64,000 bases of DNA. Origin: Nostoc sp. 'Peltigera membranacea cyanobiont' N6 (lineage in GTDB: Bacteria > Cyanobacteriota > Cyanobacteriia > Cyanobacteriales > Nostocaceae). The DNA lies in contig NZ_CP026681.1 in the NCBI RefSeq assembly GCF_002949735.1, forward strand, positions 6,726,501 to 6,790,500. The letters run 5' to 3'. Each line of letters begins with the position of its first letter. Within the stretch, counting starts at the first letter, position 1. Under the pieces are notes generated by a model. That model had not been told where the DNA came from, made no database searches, and saw nothing but the letters and a program-made list of their open reading frames with translations. Of this stretch, positions 59,636 to 64,000 are shown in pieces. Made by a program: the position numbers and the translations under genes.

Positions 59636-59806
59636 TTGTTGTAGAGCAATAGTTTCAGCTAACTAGCTTCAGTCTCTTAAACCTAACTTATGCAAGTTTA
59701 TGCAAGTTTGGATCAAGAAGCTTATTAAGTTATGTAAAATAATGAGTAATTATTGACACTAATGGTTTCACTGAATAAACTTGATACAGTTTACTCAGTA
59801 CTTATT

Positions 59807-60034
59807 ATGAATGATAAAGGGTATGTACGTTTACTGCCAGTTCTATTACTAATATTTGTATGGTTTGGCGGTTGTACTGTAATTAAAGATATGACTACAG
59901 AAGAAGTTAGAAGCCCTTACACAGGTGAAATGGTACATGTGGATAAACCAATAACTTGGGAAAAAGGAGTTGTAAAAGGTTTATTTGTTAGTATGATAAT
60001 TATTAGTGGAGCTTTATTGAAAAGCATAGAATAG
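59807..60034 (+). CDS. Small putative lipoprotein of the phage-like region
   Basis: A 75-residue protein with a lipoprotein signal: MNDKGYVRLLPVLLLIFVWF then GGC, the cysteine being the lipidation site. A short charged middle follows (EEVRSPYTGEMVHVDKPITW), then a second hydrophobic segment (VVKGLFVSMIIISGALL). ATG 59807 was chosen because it gives a proper signal; an in-frame start exists at 59753. It converges with the 60040-60471 gene, 5 bp apart. A role in lysis or exclusion is possible, but I do not recognise the family. Confidence 0.6.
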   Translation: MNDKGYVRLLPVLLLIFVWFGGCTVIKDMTTEEVRSPYTGEMVHVDKPITWEKGVVKGLFVSMIIISGALLKSIE

Positions 60035-60039
60035 ATAAT

Positions 60040-60471
60040 TTATTTCTTATCTACTTTGATTAAAATTTCTTTAGTAATTTCTCTAACTTCCCTGACTTCA
60101 TCAATAATTTTAGAGTGTTCATTAACGTAAGTATTGTGATTTGCTTTAGTATCACCAGACATATTTTGCACACTATTGGCTAGAGTTCTAAAGCTTTCAG
60201 TATCACTTTCTAACTTTTCCACCCATTTTATAATAAGGTTATTTACTCCTATCCATTTAGCTAGTAATACTAAACTTAGAAGGGTGACAATAATTCCTAA
60301 CCCCACGCCTGCGCTCTGTGTCAATATTTGGTCAACTATTTTAGATTGAGTGTCAGGGTTTAGATTAATATAATTAATTTCTTTAGCAACTTGAGATTTT
60401 TCTACTTGTTGTGTCATTTTAATATAATTAGTTTCTTTAGTAATTTGAGGTTTGTCTGTGGGCTGGATCAT
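60040..60471 (-). CDS. Membrane protein with coiled coil, phage lysis/holin-like
   Basis: A 143-residue protein. The N-terminus contains an imperfect internal duplication (KPQITKETNYIKM and KSQVAKEINYINL), then one membrane helix (AGVGLGIIVTLLSLVLLAKWI), then a charged helical tail (KIIDEVREVREITKEILIKVDK). A single membrane helix with a coiled-coil tail next to tail-fibre genes is common for holin or lysis accessory proteins, but no family can be named. It is the last gene of the minus-strand phage-like block. Confidence 0.5.
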   Translation of the reverse strand: MIQPTDKPQITKETNYIKMTQQVEKSQVAKEINYINLNPDTQSKIVDQILTQSAGVGLGIIVTLLSLVLLAKWIGVNNLIIKWVEKLESDTESFRTLANSVQNMSGDTKANHNTYVNEHSKIIDEVREVREITKEILIKVDKK

Positions 60472-60500
60472 TTTATTGGGTTAGTCTTATAAATTTACAA

Positions 60501-60527
60501 AAAAATAGAGCCTCCTTAATTGGAGGC
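60501..60527 (-). terminator. Intrinsic terminator after the 60536-60901 gene
   Basis: On the minus strand GCCTCC-AATTAA-GGAGGC forms a 6-bp stem with a 6-base loop, followed by TCTATTTTTTT. It begins 8 bases after the gene's stop codon. A textbook rho-independent terminator. Confidence 0.8.
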
Positions 60528-60535
60528 AGGCTATG

Positions 60536-60901
60536 TTAAATTCCTAACTCTGTAGTTCTGATAAAGTCTACAAAAGCTTGAACATCAGTAGGTTGATTAT
60601 CTAACACATACTGAATTTGTTCAGTAGCACCTTCTGGGGTACTAGGATCTCTTTCTGGATACAATGAATAATAGTCACTGCTGCTGATCTCTAAAGCTTC
60701 CCATGCCGCCTCATTTTCATTAAGTCTAAGGAGTAGCCAATACTCACCTAAAGCATAATCAATCCATTCTTGAGGAGGTAAGGTAGCAACTCTAAGAGGA
60801 GGATGAACTACCAAAGCACAATCTATTGGATAAATTGCATAGTTGTCAAATTCATCAATTTCATAGCAGTAAGTATTGTCTTGACCTTGTAAAATACTCA
60901 T
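60536..60901 (-). CDS. Phage-region hypothetical protein, 121 aa
   Basis: An acidic 121-residue protein with no membrane segment (GQDNTYCYEIDEFDNYAIYP, LPPQEWIDYALGEYWLLLRL, LDNQPTDVQAFVDFIRTTEL). It lies 17 bp downstream of the tail-fibre gene and has its own terminator. By position it could be a tail-fibre assembly chaperone or another tail accessory protein; the sequence alone does not show this. Confidence 0.6.
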   Translation of the reverse strand: MSILQGQDNTYCYEIDEFDNYAIYPIDCALVVHPPLRVATLPPQEWIDYALGEYWLLLRLNENEAAWEALEISSSDYYSLYPERDPSTPEGATEQIQYVLDNQPTDVQAFVDFIRTTELGI

Positions 60902-60918
60902 AATATAGTCCTTACTAT

Positions 60919-63123
60919 TTAAGCAGTTTTAAAGAATAAAAAAGGTAAACCAGCAGTAATTTCAGTTAAAGTATCAAGTGGTGCAGTAGTAGGTAGACTA
61001 CCAGAAGAATAACTCAAAGGATTTCTATACCCATATACCAGGTTAGTAATACCAAAAGTGACTCTACCTAAATAATATATAATTGAAGCTAATGCATTCT
61101 CCCCACTAATAGATAGAGACACATTAGAAGTAATAGCAAACCAATACCAACCAGGGTTAAAAGTATAAGATACAGTGTCACCTCTTTCTAAAGTACCAGC
61201 AGCATTTAATTCTATTGTTTGAAGTAATAATGTCTCAGGTAAAAAGGTTGTAGAATTATTAGAATAGATTCCAAATCTAAACAAGCCAGTAGCAGTAGTA
61301 GCTTGGTTAATTGACATTTTGCTAATAGTTATTGGTTTAGTAATACTAAAAGGATGATAACTAATAGTGTTTGCTGTAGAAGCTGTGGTAATAGCCGCTA
61401 ACCCATCAGTTTGTGACATTGCGCTATACCATAAACCACTCCTGTAACCTGGGTGATCTCCAATACGATTACTTGGTTCATAACTACTAGTAGCGGAGTT
61501 ATAAACCAAAGTTTGAGTATTGGTTGGAGTAGTAGAAGATATTGCTACACCTTGAATTTTATTAGCATTCCACTGAGCAGTTGCAGAACCAACTTGAGTA
61601 GCAGTAGTTGCATGAGGATTACTGGTATCACTGGTATGGGTAGTTAGTGATGTGCTGGTAGCACCACCAAGGGCAGTTAGGGCAGCAGAAGCAGTAGTAG
61701 CCCCAGTCCCACCTTTTGCGATCGCAAGTATACCTGCTAGGTTTCCTAGAGTTAAGTTAGCTTCATTTACATCAATATCTATTTCAGAGTTAGCAGCATC
61801 ATTTGTAATAGATATTTTATTAGAACCAGCATTAATATTCTTGAATTCTAAGTTAGCTCCAGTCTTTTGCTTAAATACGCCAACTCCACTTACACCCACA
61901 TTTGATGCGGTATTAGTCTCACCAGTACCACCAGCAGAAATGGTTTGGTTAGTCCACTTAGAAGTTGTGGAGTTGTAAGCTAAAACTTGAGAGTTAGAAG
62001 GTGAACTGATAGCAACATCAGTTAGCTCAATTAAAGTGTCTTTAGTGGCAACCAAGTTATCAACTTCAGTTTTAGTATAGGTTGTAGTTTGGTTAGCTTT
62101 AGAGGTTAGTAAGGTGTCAGTTTGAGCTTTAGTATAAGTGGTGGAGGCATCAGCTTTTGTTGCTAAACCAGCAGTAAGTTCAGTATCCCTTGTGATGGCA
62201 TCAGGTATTTGAGTATCAGGAATTTTACCACCACCATCCAAAGTAGCAACCCCCAAGGCAGTACCTTTAGCTGTAATAGGGATAGCACCTGAAATTAAAG
62301 TATCAGTTTGATTTTTAGTGTAGACATCAGCAGAGTTAGCTTTAGGGCTTACTAATCCATCAACTTCTGTTTTTGTGTAGGTAGTAGACTGATTAGCTTT
62401 AGTGGCTAAAGAAGTAGTTAAATCACTAGTATTAGCCTTCAAAGATAAAGCTGCTGTAACATCACTAGAATTAGCTTTAGGGTTTACTAAACCATCAGTT
62501 TGAGTCTTAGTATAATAACCACTAAGGTCAACTGTCACGCCTCCTACAAGGGCATCTGTTTGAGTTTTTGTATAGGTGGTAGCCTGATTAGCCTTAGTAT
62601 TTAGTAAAGTATTAGTTTCAGGTTTAGTGTAGTAGTTAGTTAAATCAGCACCTGATACGCCTGCTATAAGAGTATCTACTTCAGATTTGAGATAAACAAC
62701 TGGATCAGAAGAAGTAGAATTAGTTTTAACTTTACCCGCTACAGTATTAGTTGCTATATTTACACCAGCTTGGCTTAATATATAGGTTATTAAAGATTGA
62801 TGTTGAGGGTCAGAGGAATCTCCTCCACCTTCACGTAGTACAGATAATTCTAAGTCAGAGGTTCCTACAGGTACAATGGCATCAAAAGTTTCTCCACCTG
62901 GTAATATGAACCTATAGAAAGATGAGCGTTCACCTTCTTCATTACACCAAAGAATAAAATTTATTTTACCTTCTCTATTGGTGATAAAGTTTTTAGTAAC
63001 TTCAGGGTATTCTACGTTATTAATAGTATTACCCTTCATGTGAATTACTTGAACAACAGCATTTCTTAGGGGTTCATTATTTAGTCCAATAAATGTAGAT
63101 TTGATAATTCTTTGAGTTGGCAT
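60919..63123 (-). CDS. Phage tail-fibre-like protein with YTKxxxD repeats
   Basis: A 734-residue fibrous protein. After an N-terminal domain (QRIIKSTFIGLNNEPLRNAV, WCNEEGERSSFYRFILPGGE) come about eight repeats of the type (T/Y)YTKTQTDxLxxxKAN between residues 170 and 370, typical of trimeric tail fibres. A Gly/Thr/Asn-rich shaft follows, then a C-terminal beta-rich part that probably binds the host surface. ATG 63123 was chosen because the frame upstream to 63150 overlaps an intrinsic terminator. It probably acts as receptor-binding fibre of a phage or tailocin. Confidence 0.75.
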   Translation of the reverse strand: MPTQRIIKSTFIGLNNEPLRNAVVQVIHMKGNTINNVEYPEVTKNFITNREGKINFILWCNEEGERSSFYRFILPGGETFDAIVPVGTSDLELSVLREGGGDSSDPQHQSLITYILSQAGVNIATNTVAGKVKTNSTSSDPVVYLKSEVDTLIAGVSGADLTNYYTKPETNTLLNTKANQATTYTKTQTDALVGGVTVDLSGYYTKTQTDGLVNPKANSSDVTAALSLKANTSDLTTSLATKANQSTTYTKTEVDGLVSPKANSADVYTKNQTDTLISGAIPITAKGTALGVATLDGGGKIPDTQIPDAITRDTELTAGLATKADASTTYTKAQTDTLLTSKANQTTTYTKTEVDNLVATKDTLIELTDVAISSPSNSQVLAYNSTTSKWTNQTISAGGTGETNTASNVGVSGVGVFKQKTGANLEFKNINAGSNKISITNDAANSEIDIDVNEANLTLGNLAGILAIAKGGTGATTASAALTALGGATSTSLTTHTSDTSNPHATTATQVGSATAQWNANKIQGVAISSTTPTNTQTLVYNSATSSYEPSNRIGDHPGYRSGLWYSAMSQTDGLAAITTASTANTISYHPFSITKPITISKMSINQATTATGLFRFGIYSNNSTTFLPETLLLQTIELNAAGTLERGDTVSYTFNPGWYWFAITSNVSLSISGENALASIIYYLGRVTFGITNLVYGYRNPLSYSSGSLPTTAPLDTLTEITAGLPFLFFKTA

Positions 63124-63138
63124 ATTTATTTTATGGAT

Positions 63139-63170
63139 AAAAAAGTTCACTCCAAATCAATAAAGTGAAC
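63139..63170 (-). terminator. Intrinsic terminator after the tail-collar gene
   Basis: On the minus strand GTTCACT and AGTGAAC pair as a 7-bp stem around a 12-base loop and are followed by T6. It lies 10 bp after the collar gene stop and just before the tail-fibre start, so the two are transcribed separately or with partial read-through. Confidence 0.75.
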
Positions 63171-63179
63171 CTTACAGTT

Positions 63180-64000
63180 TTAATATTTAATAATCTTGTT
63201 TTTTGCTAACCAAGGTTGCATATTTTCATGGGAACCTCCCCCACCTTGGGTATTTAAGCTAATATTAGAAGTAGCAGCATTTAGGCTAACATTAGTTTTG
63301 GCTCCAGCCATATTAATACCTGTAACTGCACCATAGATACCTATGTTTGCACTACCAGCAACGATTCCTATTCCTGTTAAGGAAGGTTGAGTATCTGGAT
63401 ATATATTGCTGCCCCCAGGAATTGTGGTTAATTCAGCACCATTACCTCTAGTACCATTACCTTCTGCATATTGTCTAAAAGGTCTTAAACTATGAGCATG
63501 TCCTGGGTCATAAACTCCGTGAGCATGACCAGCGTCAGCAACCCCATGACTATGACTTGGGTCATTAATGGTATGCAAGTGCGGTGATTCATTAACTGAA
63601 TGACTATGGGCAAAGTCATTAACACTGTGGGTGTGAGGAGGGGTTTGAGCGACATTTAAAGTAACACCTTCTAATCCTCCTGTTTGTCCAAGCACTCTAT
63701 TGGTTAAACCTGTACCAGTACCAGCTCCTACAGACACTCTACCTCTACTATCTGGTACTCTGAAATTAGAACCAGACTGTCCATGAGTGTAACCAATTGC
63801 TGAAAATAAAGCAGGGTAAGTACTAGGAGCATAATAAGCTCCATCTTCCCATAACCAACCTGAAGGTAATGTTGATCCAGAAAACTCCATTGATGCCCCA
63901 GGAGGAATTAACTGGGTAACAGGAATATTAGCAGGTGTAATCCTATCAACTAATTTATCTCGTAAGTCAATTATATTGCCTGAAAGTGTCCCTGAAGCTG
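63180..64000 (-). CDS. Phage tail-collar-domain protein (partial, runs off window)
   Basis: At least 273 residues, open to the window end. The frame upstream of the first internal ATG (63890) continues without stops and reads LVDRITPANIPVTQLIPPGA, the usual lead-in to a tail-collar domain, so the real start is beyond base 64000. The collar part shows SGSTLPSGWLWEDG, NFRVPDSRGRVSVGAG and TGGLEGVTLN. It is followed by a histidine array with the period HxHS/G (TPPHTHSVNDFAHSHSVNE and onward, about seven units) and a Gly/Asn-rich tail ending QPWLAKNKIIKY. Such histidine pairs bind metal ions in tail-fibre tips. Confidence 0.82.
   Translation of the reverse strand, partial: ASGTLSGNIIDLRDKLVDRITPANIPVTQLIPPGASMEFSGSTLPSGWLWEDGAYYAPSTYPALFSAIGYTHGQSGSNFRVPDSRGRVSVGAGTGTGLTNRVLGQTGGLEGVTLNVAQTPPHTHSVNDFAHSHSVNESPHLHTINDPSHSHGVADAGHAHGVYDPGHAHSLRPFRQYAEGNGTRGNGAELTTIPGGSNIYPDTQPSLTGIGIVAGSANIGIYGAVTGINMAGAKTNVSLNAATSNISLNTQGGGGSHENMQPWLAKNKIIKY

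Overview
The window is chromosomal DNA of a filamentous, probably heterocyst-forming cyanobacterium of the Nostoc/Anabaena group. Four things point there. The palindrome GCGATCGC (HIP1) recurs over nearly the whole length. Heptanucleotide tandem arrays (TCATTTG, CCCCAGT, TACGAAT) sit between genes. The fbp-tal-zwf-opcA cluster is in its cyanobacterial order. The gene set also includes acsF, a PatA-type response regulator, a xisH/xisI pair, a Tab2-type protein and a PEP-CTERM protein.

Layout. 1-2.2 kb: a TerY-P triad (kinase cut by the window edge, PP2C phosphatase, vWA protein). 2.9-11.7 kb: a PatA-like regulator, vapBC, an LRR protein, pheT, a YciI-like protein, a DUF3494/PEP-CTERM protein, a Tab2-like protein and small conserved genes. 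11.8-18.5 kb is an accessory stretch: an IS630-type element whose transposase needs a frameshift, a higBA module, an AAA ATPase/DUF4276 pair that looks like a defence system, and a xisHI cassette flanked by direct repeats that duplicate the end of the next gene. 18.5-29.4 kb: a membrane glycosyltransferase, a complete carbohydrate-type ABC importer, and a drug-efflux operon (DrrAB-like ABC, MarR, MFS) preceded by a palindromic candidate operator. 29.7-34.5 kb: acsF, a decayed small gene, palindromic repeats, then an amidohydrolase / cysteine hydrolase / cupin group.

34.9-40.0 kb is the most interesting part: a compact RiPP (ribosomally made, modified peptide) locus. It holds a Nif11-type precursor with a GG cleavage motif and a 14-residue core ending in Cys-Cys-Trp, followed by a YcaO protein, a long TfuA-type protein and a JmjC/cupin-type oxygenase in one tight operon. 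The combination predicts backbone thioamidation plus hydroxylation of a short peptide. No leader protease or dedicated exporter lies in the cluster, although a MarR-EmrA-EmrB efflux locus follows at 40.7-46.1 kb.

46.1-59.1 kb is mostly housekeeping: a GT39-type transferase, a methyltransferase, an EVE protein, an MtfA-like peptidase, a cNMP-binding protein, cbiA, brnTA, and the oxidative pentose phosphate operon fbp-tal-zwf-opcA. A tRNA-Val(CAC) gene at 59.6 kb marks a sharp change. From there to the window end the DNA is AT-rich, nearly free of HIP1 sites and encodes phage tail-fibre, tail-collar and lysis-like proteins, so it is probably the edge of a prophage or phage-derived island next to the tRNA.
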